A stretch of DNA of 64,000 nt. It comes from Vesta saturnalis (taxonomy: Eukaryota; Arthropoda; Insecta; Coleoptera; Lampyridae). Made by a program: the position numbers and the translations under genes. Of this stretch, positions 44,295 through 55,001 are shown piece by piece. Positions within the stretch are counted from its first letter, which is position 1. The number at the start of each line of letters is the position of its first letter. The stretch lies in the NCBI GenBank assembly GCA_036346205.1, contig JARFJB010001594.1:1984001-2048000 (forward strand). Direction: 5' to 3'. The notes under the pieces were generated by a model. It did no database searches, had not been told where the DNA came from, and was given only the letters and a program-made list of their open reading frames with translations.

Positions 44295-45195
44295 ATGCCA
44301 GATTCAAATGGTAGTCTTGGTTTAAATCACACCACGGATGATAACCTGGAAACTCAATTATCTGCTGCTGAAGCTCTTATTTTGCAACAAGAAGTATGTG
44401 ATGATAAAGCCTCCCAGACAAATGGTTTTAAGTTTTAAGTTGTTGAATAAACTAGAAGAGTGCTGTAAGCTATTTCTTTTAGAAGACAAGTAGGATTATT
44501 TTAACTACGGTTAAAATCAAGTTAAATATTTCATTTTCGTGTATTAGTGTTCTTTTTGGGTTAACAACAACTACATGTGCTAACTATTTTTATGGAATGG
44601 CGCAGCTTATTTCTCAGGTTTTGAAAAAGCAATTGTATGGCCACCTAAGTCTGAAATAATGGGTAATATGCCCTTATGTTTTACCAAATATAAAAATACT
44701 TGCATTGTATTAGATTGCACCGAGGTACATATTGAGAAAAGTAGATGTTTAAAGTGTAGAATAACTACATATTCTCACTACAAGGACACAAATACAATAA
44801 AAGTTTTAATAGGAATATATCCTGTTGGTTTAATTACTTTTTGTAGTTATATATTTGGAGGCGGAGCATGTGATAAGGCGATATTGATTCAATCGGTTGT
44901 TTTAAATTTGTTGGAACCATATGTAGATGCGATGATGGTAGATAAAGTGTTTAGGATTGATGCAGAAATATAAAGCTGATTCGTCCTCCTTTCTGAATGA
45001 AAAATAAATAATTTTCAATAGCAAATGGGTGCCAAACTGCTGACATTGAACGTGCCCGTCAAAGACTAAAAACATTTGAAATGAAGGAAACAGTTCTATG
45101 GAGAATGGTACCTTATATGGACAATGAGTTTAAGATTTTGTGTGGATTAACTAATTTAGGCAAACCTATTTTAGCAGAAGATAAATGTTTGTGAA
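44295..45195 (+). pseudogene. ISL2EU-type DDE transposase
   Basis: The possible start ATG at 44295 is followed by an acidic N-terminus (DDNLETQLSAAEALILQQE) and a TAA. Core: AIVWPPKSEI, NTCIVLDCTEVHIEKSRCLK (first Asp, 44697-44755), TTYSHYKDTNTIKVLIGIYP, FGGGACDKAILIQ, MMVDKVFRIDAEI (second Asp, 44938), then after a frameshift DIERARQRLKTFEM (third residue Glu, 45045) and GLTNLGKPILAEDKC. The three acidic residues are all present. It faces the YqaJ gene, the usual two-gene layout of ISL2EU elements. Confidence 0.78.
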
Positions 45196-45569
45196 TCATT
45201 TCTAAATATATAAATACATCTTTAATTTTAAAATTTATTTAGTTTCCTATTTGCATTACAACTTATGCTTGTGCCATAATCTAATGTTGTATTGTTTTCA
45301 AGAATATTATATTGTAGTTTTTGTAATTATAATATACAAATTTTAGAATATGTTTTATTTTAAATAGTTGCCTAAAAAAATAATGTGTAATTCTTTAGAA
45401 TGATTCCTGCAGGAGATTATTAGTTCTGGTGAAATTATAACAAATATAGTGAAAATAACATTTAATTATGTATTAAATTTAAAATAACTATAATACTATA
45501 CATTATATTTACAAGTAGGTAGGTACGTCCTGTATTAACAATTCCTATTAAACTGAATAAAACAAGGGT
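45196..45569. other. AT-rich spacer between the two ISL2EU genes
   Basis: No ORF. It holds the 3' ends of two convergent genes and polyadenylation-like AATAAA/AATATA text. Confidence 0.5.
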
Positions 45570-47150
45570 CTAATTATTATTTACAGAAACATTTGTCCTA
45601 ACAAGAGGTAAAAAATGTTGAAAATACACTTCTCGGATGATACTTAGCATATTAGTTACAAAGTCAACATCATATTTTACATTGATAACGAAACAGTTAT
45701 TTCCACATTCAGAGTACAGCACAAAATCACATGTTGCTAAGCCAGTTAAAAATAAACCCAACTGTACTTGACCAAAATATTTGTGACAGCGTTTAAGAAA
45801 CATTTTCCCCATTTACTTCACAAAAATTGGTATTTTTTATTAAATACAAACCCTGCATAGTTTTCCTCGCTTTAATACATTTAATTTCTACGAGTTTCTT
45901 ATTTTCAAAATCAATGCTGTCAGGACTAAAACCTAGCCATGGAATCAATGCATTATAACTAAACCTACATTTTTTACAATACAATTGCGTTTTGTGACAT
46001 ATATTTTTAAAGCAATTGGTTCATGTGCTTTACCATATCTAGTACATACACAACACTTTGTGTATGATGTAGTATCCATATTCCCTGTAAATGTCGGATT
46101 AACCATATCATTAATTTTTTTGAACCAATTTTGTTTAACAGTTTTTGACTTCATATAAGTGTATAATGAATAACACACAGAGCCAGTAATTCTAACTTTT
46201 CTATGATTTTTCCATAAATCACTATTTTGGTTTAAAGTTTTCAAACAGATGTCTACAGCTTCTCCAACAGTGACATTTATGTAGTTTTCATAAAACAATT
46301 TAGCAGACAAACAGCACTCTTGAAGAAATTGTTCGTCCAATGCCTTAGATTCAAGTTTTAGAGTATTTTCTGATAACATGTCAGTTAATTAAGCTTGTAG
46401 ATCTTGTAAATGGTCAAATATATTGTTTCCCTGTATTGTATTCTGATACAGCTTGTGTGTTCAGTTCAGATTCATTGAAATGTAGTTTCTTATGCAGTGC
46501 TAGATTGCAGTCAGGGCTTCCTATAAGACAAATAACTACATTTTAACACATAACTTTTCAATGGTAAGAAAACTTTCCATACATAACTTACATAAGTATC
46601 CCCAATTAATTAGCACTGATACAAACCTTCCAAAAGTAATTGCAGCACTTTTTTTTTATTCTTCAGTCTGTTTACAAGTTATTTTAACTTTCTCATTTAC
46701 ATGACTGGAGCTGGTTACAGGTGCTGAATTATGGGTGGTTTTGATTCCGCCCTTTATCTTACCCCACTGCTGCATTAAATCTCTGCAGGATAAATCCTCT
46801 AATGCACTTGTTGGAACCCTATACATTAAATAATGTGTACACTTACCTATTCAAATACACCGCAGACTGCTTGCACATGCCAGTTCCTGCTTTGCATGTA
46901 CATGATGTTAGTATCTACTTTTTGTAAATTATGTTTTAAAATATGCACATTAATTTCATGCGACGTTCCAAATAAATTGCTGGTTTGCAAACACAATGCC
47001 ACAACTAAAGTTTCATTAAAATTATTTTTAATAACCCCACATTCTACAATGTGTTTCCTTTTTAAAATTTCGGAATCTTCAATAAATGGCTGTTTAAAAT
47101 CTCCACTAACTCCATTACATCAACCCACTCAAGGCACGGTTCAAACATAG
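45570..47150 (-). pseudogene. YqaJ-like nuclease of the ISL2EU element (with SWIM-type zinc finger remnant)
   Basis: Viral-recombinase-type exonuclease domain. Read from 47150: the N-terminal part includes text like ACTLYSYRVPTSALEDLSCR (about 46820-46770), as in SWIM/YqaJ proteins. Then come RKVRITGSVCYSLYTYM (46200-46160), a frameshift near 45980, the nuclease motif PWLGFSPDSIDF..LVEIKC (45940-45870; Asp and Glu-x-Lys intact), KMFLKRCHKYFGQVQLGLFL and CDFVLYS (45805-45710). Broken by stops and frameshifts, although the catalytic motifs survive. Confidence 0.75.
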
Positions 47151-47192
47151 CAAGTGTCCAACACAAACAACTACACACCATTCAAAGAATCA

Positions 47193-47753
47193 TTCATTTT
47201 CATTTTAATCGGTAGGACTACGGTATACCGGGCAGATGCCCTATACCTTTATCGGACCTTGCTTTATTCAGGGCATAGTATATACATGTCATTTCATTCC
47301 TACCTAACTTAAACTAACTTAAGATATGTAACAATAAATAGGCATTTAACTACATGGTATACATATTTCATTTAACTCAACACAGCAAGATCTTCGGCCT
47401 CTTCTCGTCGTTGGCGTCTCCTGGTTGGCTGCGGCGGTTTTAATGAAGTCCATTAGGATGGCCATCTTGAGGTCCTTGTGGGGACGGTCGTTCCTGACGT
47501 ACCAAGGAGCGTCGGTGATGATCCGGAGACACTTGTCCTGAATGGTCCGAAGGCGCTTGATGTACGAGGGAGCGCCGTATGCCCATGCTTCGCGTCGTTA
47601 GGATGCTGTTCCGCCCCATGAGTGGATACATCTTCTTGACGATGCCGTAGGCCTTGGCTCTTCTGTCTGCGACGTGCTGGTTCCATCAGAGCTTCCCGTC
47701 CATGAGGAGTCCCAGGTACTTCACGGAATCCCTCCATGGGATGTCCTGGCCGA
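47193..47753 (-). mobile_element. 5'-truncated jockey-clade LINE with 10-bp target duplication
   Basis: The direct repeat CAAAGAATCA flanks it (47183-47192; 47754-47763). On - it holds the end of a reverse transcriptase ORF: WRDSVKYLGLLMDGKL, KMYPLMGRNSILTTRS and, in the next frame, LIRPTMTYAAPVW, LQVVQN and NDRLHRDLKMAI. It ends with a 3' UTR and an AAATG-type tail (ATTAAAATGAAAATGAATG). GC-rich compared with its surroundings. It sits in the ISL2EU region. Confidence 0.85.
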
Positions 47754-48022
47754 CAAAGAATCAAACACTACCTACTTTTTTTAATGTTTACCGCCGTTTA
47801 GACGGCCATGACACAAATATACAACGCCATCTAGATTTGCTTGGAAATGCGAATTTCGAGCGCACGTGTTTTAAAGACCTTTTATACACTTATACTTTAA
47901 TATACTATTTTTAGAACATGTATGTATTTAGCGATGGACTGCTTTGTTACGTAGTCTAGAAAGTCAAATAAAATACTTATCTTTTTTGGGATTTTTTAAT
48001 GGTGTACTTTAAATTATACAAT

Positions 48023-48066
48023 CTAAACGTTTCGATAACACTTACAGTTATCTTCGTCAGTAGTAA
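48023..48066 (-). ncRNA. Hammerhead-like motif at the left tip of the Penelope palindrome
   Basis: On - it reads CTACTGACGAAGATAACTG, a short loop, then GTTATCGAAACGTTTAG. It has the CUGANGA box, a 6-bp stem II (GATAAC/GTTATC) and the GAAAC box of a hammerhead ribozyme, with one extra A between box and stem. Penelope-like terminal repeats are known to carry such motifs. Activity is not shown. Confidence 0.5.
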
Positions 48067-48645
48067 TGTTTGTTAAAATTGTTAAAGATGTAGTAAACAA
48101 TTTTGTCAAATTTGAAAAATTCAAACATAAACATAAGCCTGCTATTAATATAACAGTTTGAGAAACGTATAAGCCAACTATAAAATTGTAGTAAAGAATA
48201 ACTAGGTCATTAAAATTAAATATTGTTAAACTGCCTCAAAGATGACAAACCAGAACACTCTCTACGACGAAAGCTAACAATGAAATTTGCCAGCCAAAAA
48301 ACACATTTAACAAAATTTAATCGAGTTATGATGTAAGTGTAAAGTTGTGAAAAACTTCAATTTTAAAATGATAGAAGCATTCACAAATCCAAACATTACA
48401 TCAAAAATAACCCAGTTAAATCTAACAAAGAGATATCTTTATCAATAATTGGAAGTGTTATTAACAATGAAAAGCACAATGCAGAACGTTCTTTGTAATT
48501 TTTAATTTCAATTTAATTTCAACTACTTATGTTAAATTATAGTGCTGTGGAAATTTAACATATAATTGGTAAAGCATTTGCTTCAAGGTCTAGGAAAAAC
48601 ACAGCAAAAAACTTAGACATACCAAAAGTTGAAAATAAATTAAAA

Positions 48646-50170
48646 TCAAGGCGTATCATTATGCTCTTTTTTAATTATAAGATGCCAAAACCTATTTAAA
48701 CGGAGATTTTCTTCTTGTCTATTAAAATTATTCGGGTGTTTACATATTTCAATAGCTTCACGTTGCAAACGAACATAATAATGGGTTTGTCTTGACAATA
48801 TTTTCATATTGTCAAATTGAATGTCATGATTTAGATTATTCAGGGCATGGTCAGCCACAGCAGACCTCTCTGGTTGACCCAATCTACAAAATCTCATATG
48901 TTCTTTGCGTCTTGTATCAAAGCTACGTTTTGTGGTCCCGATGTATACTTTTCCACATGAACAAGATAACTTATACACTCCGGAAGATGATAAAGGGTTT
49001 GACACATCTTTAGGTGATCTTAAATGTTCTTTAATTTTTCTTGTAGGTTTAAAATAGTCCTAATGCCATATTTGATTAGGATTTTTCAATTCTATTTGTA
49101 ACATTAGCTATAAAAGGAAGAAAAGCAGTACCAACATTAAGAACTGGTTTTCTTTAAGGTTACGCCTAGAAGGTGTAATAACATTATTAATATCTGTAAG
49201 TGAATATCCATTATCTTGTAAGGATTTTCTTAAATATTTATATTCATCATTCAAAAATTCAGGGTCACAAATTCGTTTTGCTCGATCTACTAAAGATTTA
49301 ATTACACTAATTTTTGACGTGGATGGTGGTTGGATAATTTATGAAGGTATCTATCAGTGTGTGTCGGCTTTCTGTAAACCTTAAAAGATAGTGAATTATT
49401 ATTTTAGATATTAATATGTCAAGAAATGGTAAACTTCCATTAGTTTCTTTTTCCATGGTAAACTGAATACTAGGATGTATACCATTTATAAAACCAAAAA
49501 CTCATGCAGTGCTTCTTCTCCATGTCTCCAAATAACAAATGTGTCATCTACATATCTATACCAAACTGAAGGTTTTTTAGGTGTATTTTGTAACGTTAAT
49601 GTTTCAAATTTTTCCATATAAAAATTAGCTATAACAGGACTAAGGGGACTACCCATTGCTACACCTTCAATCTGTTCATAAAATTTACTATTCCACTGAA
49701 AATAAGTTGTAGTAAGACAGTGCTGAAAAGAATGGTTATGTCCTTTGGAAAAAGATGATCTATGTATTCAATAGTTTCTTTTAGAGGTACTTTTGTAAAA
49801 GTGAAATAACATCAAAACTAACCATTATATCACCCTCTTCAATTTTGAAACTATGCATTTTTTCAACAAAGTCGGCAGAATTTTTAATGTAATGGGGTGT
49901 TTTTCCTATATGAGGTTGTAATAACAATGTAAGATGTTTTGCAAAGTGATATGTAGGAGAACCAATTGCACTAACAATAGGCCTTAAAGGAATATTAGGT
50001 TTATGAATTTTTGGTAAACCATATAGTTTTGGTGAAATAGCTTCAGAGTTAGATAGTTTCTTCTTTATTTCTTCAGGAATAGATGATAATTTAATCAGCT
50101 CTTTAGTTTTTAAAAGAAACTTTTTTGTTGGATCTTTTGGTATTTCACGATAAGTTTCTGGTCCCAACAA
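48646..50170 (-). pseudogene. Penelope-like RT and GIY-YIG endonuclease, left copy
   Basis: N-terminal to C-terminal on -: LLKTKELIKLSSIPEEIKKK, SPKLYGLPKIHKPNIPLRPI (RT), EEGDIMVSFDVISL (motif A). A one-base loss in a T run (about 49805) then breaks the frame relative to the right copy. Motif B (GVAMGSPLSPVIANFY) and YRYVDDTFVIW are readable in another frame. The C-terminus is an intact GIY-YIG domain, GVYKLSCSCGKVYIGTTKRS, FDTRRKEHMRF, ending at 48646. Confidence 0.9.
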
Positions 50171-50199
50171 TTGCTCTATCTTAGTGTTATAATCTTACA

Positions 50200-51470
50200 T
50201 TGTTATTACAACCTCATATAGGAAAAACACCCCATTACATTAAAAATTCTGCCGACTTTGTTGAAAAAATGCATAGTTTCAAAATTGAAGAGGGTGATAT
50301 AATGGTTAGTTTTGATGTTATTTCACTTTTTACAAAAGTACCTCTAAAAGAAACTATTGAATACATAGATCATCTTTTTCCAAAGGACATAACCATTCTT
50401 TTTCAGCACTGTCTTACTACAACTTATTTTCAGTGGAATAGTAAATTTTATGAACAGATTGAAGGTGTAGCAATGGGTAGTCCCCTTAGTCCGGTTATAG
50501 CTAATTTTTATATGGAAAAATTTGAAACATTAACGTTACAAAATACACCTAAAAAACCTTCAGTTTGGTATAGATATGTAGATGACACATTTGTTATTTG
50601 GAGACATGGAGAAGAAGCACTGCATGAGTTTTTGGTTTTAATAAATGGTATACATCCTAGTATTCAGTTTACCATGGAAAAGAAACTAATGGAAGTTTAC
50701 CATTTCTTGACATATTAATATCTAAAAATAATAATTCACTATCTTTTAAGGTTTACAGAAAGCCGACACACACTGATAGATACCTTCATAAATTATCCAA
50801 CCACCATCCACGTCAAAAAATTAGTGTAATTAAATCTTTAGTAGATCGAGCAAAACGAATTTGTGACCCTGAATTTTGAATGATGAATATAAATATTTAA
50901 GAAAATCCTTACAAGATAATGGATATTCACTTACAGATATTAATAATGTTATTACACCTTCTAGGCGTAACCTTAAAGAAAAACCAGTTCTTAATGTTGG
51001 TACTGCTTTTCTTCCTTTTATAGCTAATGTTACAAATAGAATTGAAAAATCCTAATCAAATATGGCATTAGGACTATTTTTAAACCTACAAGAAAAATTA
51101 AAGAACATTTAAGATCACCTAAAGATGTGTCAAACCCTTTATCATCTTCCGGAGTGTATAAGTTATCTTGTTCATGTGGAAAAGTATACATCGGGACCAC
51201 AAAACGTAGCTTTGATACAAGACGCAAAGAACATATGAGATTTTGTAGATTGGGTCAACCAGAGAGGTACTGCTTGGCTGACCATGCCCTGAATAATCTA
51301 AATCATGACATTCAATTTGACAATATGAAAATATTGTCAAGACAAACCCATTATTATGTTCGTTTGCAACGTGAAGCTATTGAAATATGTAAACACCGAA
51401 TAATTTTAATAGACAAGAAGAAAATCTCCGTTTAAATAGGTTTTGGCATCTTATAATTAAAAGAGCATAA
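50200..51470 (+). pseudogene. Penelope-like RT and GIY-YIG endonuclease, right copy (5'-truncated)
   Basis: Begins mid-RT at LQPHIGKTPHYIKNSADFVE. Motif A is MVSFDVISLFTKVPL, motif B is AMGSPLSPVIANFYMEKFE and motif C is YRYVDDTFVIW; all are in one frame (50200-50718). A frameshift near 50690 separates LPFLDIL and the linker. The GIY-YIG domain (51127-51300) matches the left copy apart from ERYCLADHA in place of ERSAVADHA and a frameshift near 51395. RT and nuclease motifs are intact in pieces. Confidence 0.9.
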
Positions 51471-52061
51471 TGATACGCCTTGATTTTAATTTATTTTCAA
51501 CTTTTGGTATGTCTAAGTTTTTGCTGTGTTTTTCCTAGACCTTGAAGCAAATGCTTTACCAATTATATGTTAAATTTCCACAGCACTATAATTTAACATA
51601 AGTAGTTGAAATTAAATTGAAATTAAAAATTACAAAGAACGTTCTGCATTGTGCTTTTCATTGTTAATAACACTTCCAATTATTGATAAAGATATCTCTT
51701 TGTTAGATTTAACTGGGTTATTTTTGATGTAATGTTTGGATTTGTGAATGCTTCTATCATTTTAAAATTGAAGTTTTTCACAACTTTACACTTACATCAT
51801 AACTCGATTAAATTTTGTTAAATGTGTTTTTTGGCTGGCAAATTTCATTGTTAGCTTTCGTCGTAGAGAGTGTTCTGGTTTGTCATCTTTGAGGCAGTTT
51901 AACAATATTTAATTTTAATGACCTAGTTATTCTTTACTACAATTTTATAGTTGGCTTATACGTTTCTCAAACTGTTATATTAATAGCAGGCTTATGTTTA
52001 TGTTTGAATTTTTCAAATTTGACAAAATTGTTTACTACATCTTTAACAATTTTAACAAACA

Positions 52062-52105
52062 TTACTACTGACGAAGATAACTGTAAGTGTTATCGAAACG
52101 TTTAG
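52062..52105 (+). ncRNA. Hammerhead-like motif at the right tip of the Penelope palindrome
   Basis: Mirror copy of the motif at 48023-48066 (CTGACGA, GATAAC/GTTATC stem, CGAAACGTTTAG) in the + orientation, reading towards moira. Confidence 0.5.
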
Positions 52106-52206
52106 ATTGTATAATTTAAAGTACACCATTAAAAAATCCCAAAAAAGATAAGTATTTTATTATGAGTGTTAATGGTGAAAGTTTACATTTTCATAGAAAG
52201 TCAAAT

Positions 52207-52478
52207 GTTTTACCACTTTCATCGAACGCAGCCTAATATAAAAATCTAGTTTTTCCTTTTATATTGGCACCTCTTGCAACGTTCTCATAAATGTTGGCAA
52301 TCATGATTAGTTTAGTTTACATTTTTGTATGTAGCGTTTGATATAATATTTTTGCATAGTTTATCCACAATATTTAAATGCTAAACAAAACCGAAATTAT
52401 AATTATAGAAACATAATTCATTCATACACAGAATTAGGTGTTCGAATAATTGATTACGAGTTATAATATCACCTAAAA
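52207..52478 (+). promoter_or_regulatory. moira 5' flank left after the Penelope insertion
   Basis: These 272 bases lie between the Penelope target duplication and the moira start codon. They are AT-rich, with no other ORF. They must hold the 5' UTR and possibly the core promoter, unless transcription starts farther upstream or a noncoding first exon lies beyond. No TATA box or initiator can be assigned with confidence. Confidence 0.35.
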
Positions 52479-53710
52479 ATGATAGCTTTTGGCCCCAAGA
52501 AAGATGGAAGTCCTAATGTAAAATACTTTGAATCTCCAGAAACTTTAGCTTCATTGGAAGTAACACGACAGTGGTTACAAAAATCGGCGAAAAAGGTAAA
52601 GTCCTTCTGATTAATTATCGCAAAAGTTTTCAGAATTGAAATTAGAAAAAAAATATGCTTAAAACCTTAACATACAGGCGGTGAAGGCTTTCTGATTGGT
52701 TTACAGCATTTAAGTATTTATAATGCTTGTTTCCTTTCATTATTATAGTATGTACAATCGGATCCACCGACAAATAAAAGCCTTGCAGCTCTTGTGGTGC
52801 AACTATTACAATTCCAAGAAGATAATTTAGGCAAAAATGTTCAGAAACCGACAATGACAAGGATACCTGTAAGTTTTTCAGTTTTTGTATAAATGTTAAC
52901 CCCTATAACTAGGTTTGTATTAATCCTATACTAATAATTACTAATATTCCTTTTTTTTAACTAACGTTAATAAATTACATAATGAACAGATTTAGCACAT
53001 CTTATAATTTGTTACGTAGATGAAATTTTTTATGGATTTTAAACCGAGCGGTGCACTATGCCACATCTTGGCAACTGCATATCGTTTTAAAAGTGAACAG
53101 GGTTGGAGAAAATTTGATTTCCAAATTGGAAAGGTATGATTATAGTTCGCTTTTACAGTTAACTAAATAAATATTTGCAGAGTCCTGCAAGGCTTGATCG
53201 TTTATTTGAAATGTTTCAAGCAATCGAAAAGGTGCTCGTCCAAAATAAATTCTACATTCTTCCAGTGATTTATATGAAATCAGAAGTCGATAAAAGTGTA
53301 GCATTGAAGTTAAAGGATATTGTGAGGAGGCGTGGCGGGCAAACAGTAGATGTCGAAGAGATGGCAACACATATTCTATTCCCACACTGTGATCCATTGG
53401 AGGAAGAATACGCACGACCAGGTCTGAGAAGGGAGAAAATGATCATGATGCATTGGTACTATTTTCCTGATTCTTACGATACTTGGGTAGGGATGGAAGG
53501 AGCATTGGAAGGACTGTCTGCCGATTCGCCATCACCCCATTCCGGTCCGTGGCGTGTTTCTTCTACGTGGCTACTAGATTCTGACCAATACAACGAATGG
53601 ATGACCGAGGAGGACTACGAAGTGGATGAAGTCGGACAGAAGAAGATTCATCGAATGAGAATGTCGGTTGAAGATCTTATGAACCCTTCCTCCGACCTTG
53701 ATCGAAATAG
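52479..53710 (+). CDS. mor: moira (SWI/SNF core subunit, SMARCC1/2 orthologue), exons 1-4, partial
   Basis: Core scaffold subunit of the Brahma/BAF chromatin remodeller, acting in the nucleus. Exons: 52479-52595, 52749-52868, 53020-53133 (phase 0 junctions) and 53181-53710, ending in phase 2 at AATAG|GTAAGA. All introns are GT-AG and short (47-153 nt). The start MIAFGPKKDGSPNVKYFESP is the family's N-terminus, the only in-frame ATG before this motif. Residues 1-293 contain the conserved LLQFQED..GK, FMDFKPSGALCHIL and WRKFDFQIGKSPARLDRLFE (MarR-like part), LKLKDIVRRRGG..THILFP (BRCT-like), and HWYYFPDSYDTWV then EWMTEEDYEVDE (chromo-like). The SWIRM and SANT exons were not found in the remaining 10 kb. 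No defects seen. Confidence 0.95.
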
Positions 53711-53847
53711 GTAAGATATAATGTATGGTATCTTCGGTTTGTACAGGGCACCCGCATAAAAGATTTTATTTCTAATTAATATGTTCTTGATACACTCTAT
53801 GTACAGGGTGGTCAATAATCACTAACACATTAAAGCATGACAAATTA

Positions 53848-54085
53848 AGGCAATAAAAAAGTTGTTTCAAATCTGCAAATTCAGATACTGAATTTTTTTC
53901 ATTAAAATGTCTCTTGATAGGGTTGCCCATTAAAAGGCTCACTTGATATTTTATACTTTAGCATAATCAAAGTGGTGCGACACGATACAAATGTGATTAA
54001 TTCTAAAGACAAAATAATTTTAACTGCACACATTTTGGTATTTGAAACAACTTTTTTATCCACATTTTTTTATTGCTCTTAGCTT
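53848..54085. repeat. Inverted repeat (about 40-bp arms)
   Basis: AAGGCAATAAAAAAGTTGTT plus TCAAAT (53848-53873) is matched inverted by ATTTGAAACAACTTTTTTAT and, further on, TTTTTTATTGCTCTTAGC (54040-54085). It may be a foldback or MITE-like fragment that starts near TGTACAGGGTGGTCAATAAT (53801). Confidence 0.6.
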
Positions 54086-54516
54086 TAAAATCGATAGTAT
54101 TTTTTAATCGGGTACAGTATGATTATGCCAATGTATAAATGATAACATACAAAAAATTTGATGTGTCTTATAGGACACAGCAACCCAATTGTGAGATCTA
54201 ATAATTTTAAAGTGTATTTTTTTTTAACAAGATATTTACATTTATATTCAGTTTTAAGTGAACTGTTTACATCAAAACCATAAGAACTGTAACTTTTTCA
54301 AAGACTCTGCCATTTTGGTGAATATAAGGGCACATTTTAAAATCTGAAACAATTTTTCTAAATTTATATTGCTCGAAATTAACTAATTTTTGGCCACCCT
54401 TGATATCGTCCTATTATTTAATTATACCCAAGCACAAACGATTTAGTTTGTTGTATTTTATAGATTAAACCAGAGTGGGCAAACTAATTTGGGAAGAACA
54501 ATAAGACTATCTACTT

Positions 54517-54655
54517 GATTTTATTTCTCCTGGAGCCGATTAGATTTTGGTAGAAATCCAGCGACGGTGATACTACAAAAGCTAGCCGAATTCACGACAA
54601 AAGCTTCTTGTAGCAAATATAGATTGCTGAGTAGTTCTTCAGGAGAAATAACACT
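54517..54655. repeat. Dispersed repeat with short inverted ends
   Basis: TTATTTCTCCTG (54522) and CAGGAGAAATAA (54639) are inverted. The inside shares GATTAGATTTTGG with 23605-23617. Unknown family. Confidence 0.5.
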
Positions 54656-55001
54656 TACTACACTTTGTATATATTGCACTTACGAATCTTGACGATTTAC
54701 AGCATTTTAATTCACTGTAACACTTTTATGGTCGTTATTAATAATTGTTTACAGATAACTTGCAGCACTTGCTTGTGCTATACGGCAAGTGCATCATTTT
54801 ACGACGACAAAAATACAATATTGAATTTTTTACACGATTTGACTTAGAAATAGTCAATACAAGACTATATTGAAACTGACTAATTGATAAATCGTGTAAA
54901 AGGAAACCTGGCATAATTAAAGATACTAAAAGGAAGTTACCATTATTTTGTTTATCATTCTTTTCCTATAGGTGCGAAGAACATTATTTATTACAGTAAT
55001 A

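Larger units (their letters stand above)
47957..52206. mobile_element. Head-to-head Penelope-like elements forming a 4.2-kb palindrome
   Basis: The - strand copy (47967 to about 50195) and the + strand copy (about 50196-52161) are near-identical in reverse, with about 1.95 kb arms and a loop of about 270 bp (49930-50195) present only in the - copy. A 13-bp direct repeat TAGAAAGTCAAAT flanks the whole (47957-47969; 52194-52206), with 32 extra bases before the right copy. It therefore probably arrived as one insertion. Confidence 0.88.
53711..55001. other. Start of moira intron 4, repeat-like
   Basis: No exon recognised. It contains the inverted repeat at 53848-54085 and the small repeat at 54517-54655 listed separately. 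Confidence 0.5.

Noticed and set aside
47453..47764. 103-codon Pro/Arg/Ser-rich ORF on -
   Set aside because: It is an off-frame shadow of the jockey reverse transcriptase end, whose true frames give WRDSVKYLGLLMDGKL and LIRPTMTYAAPVW.
53140..53415. 91-codon - strand ORF opposite moira exon 4
   Set aside because: Shadow of the conserved moira coding frame on +.
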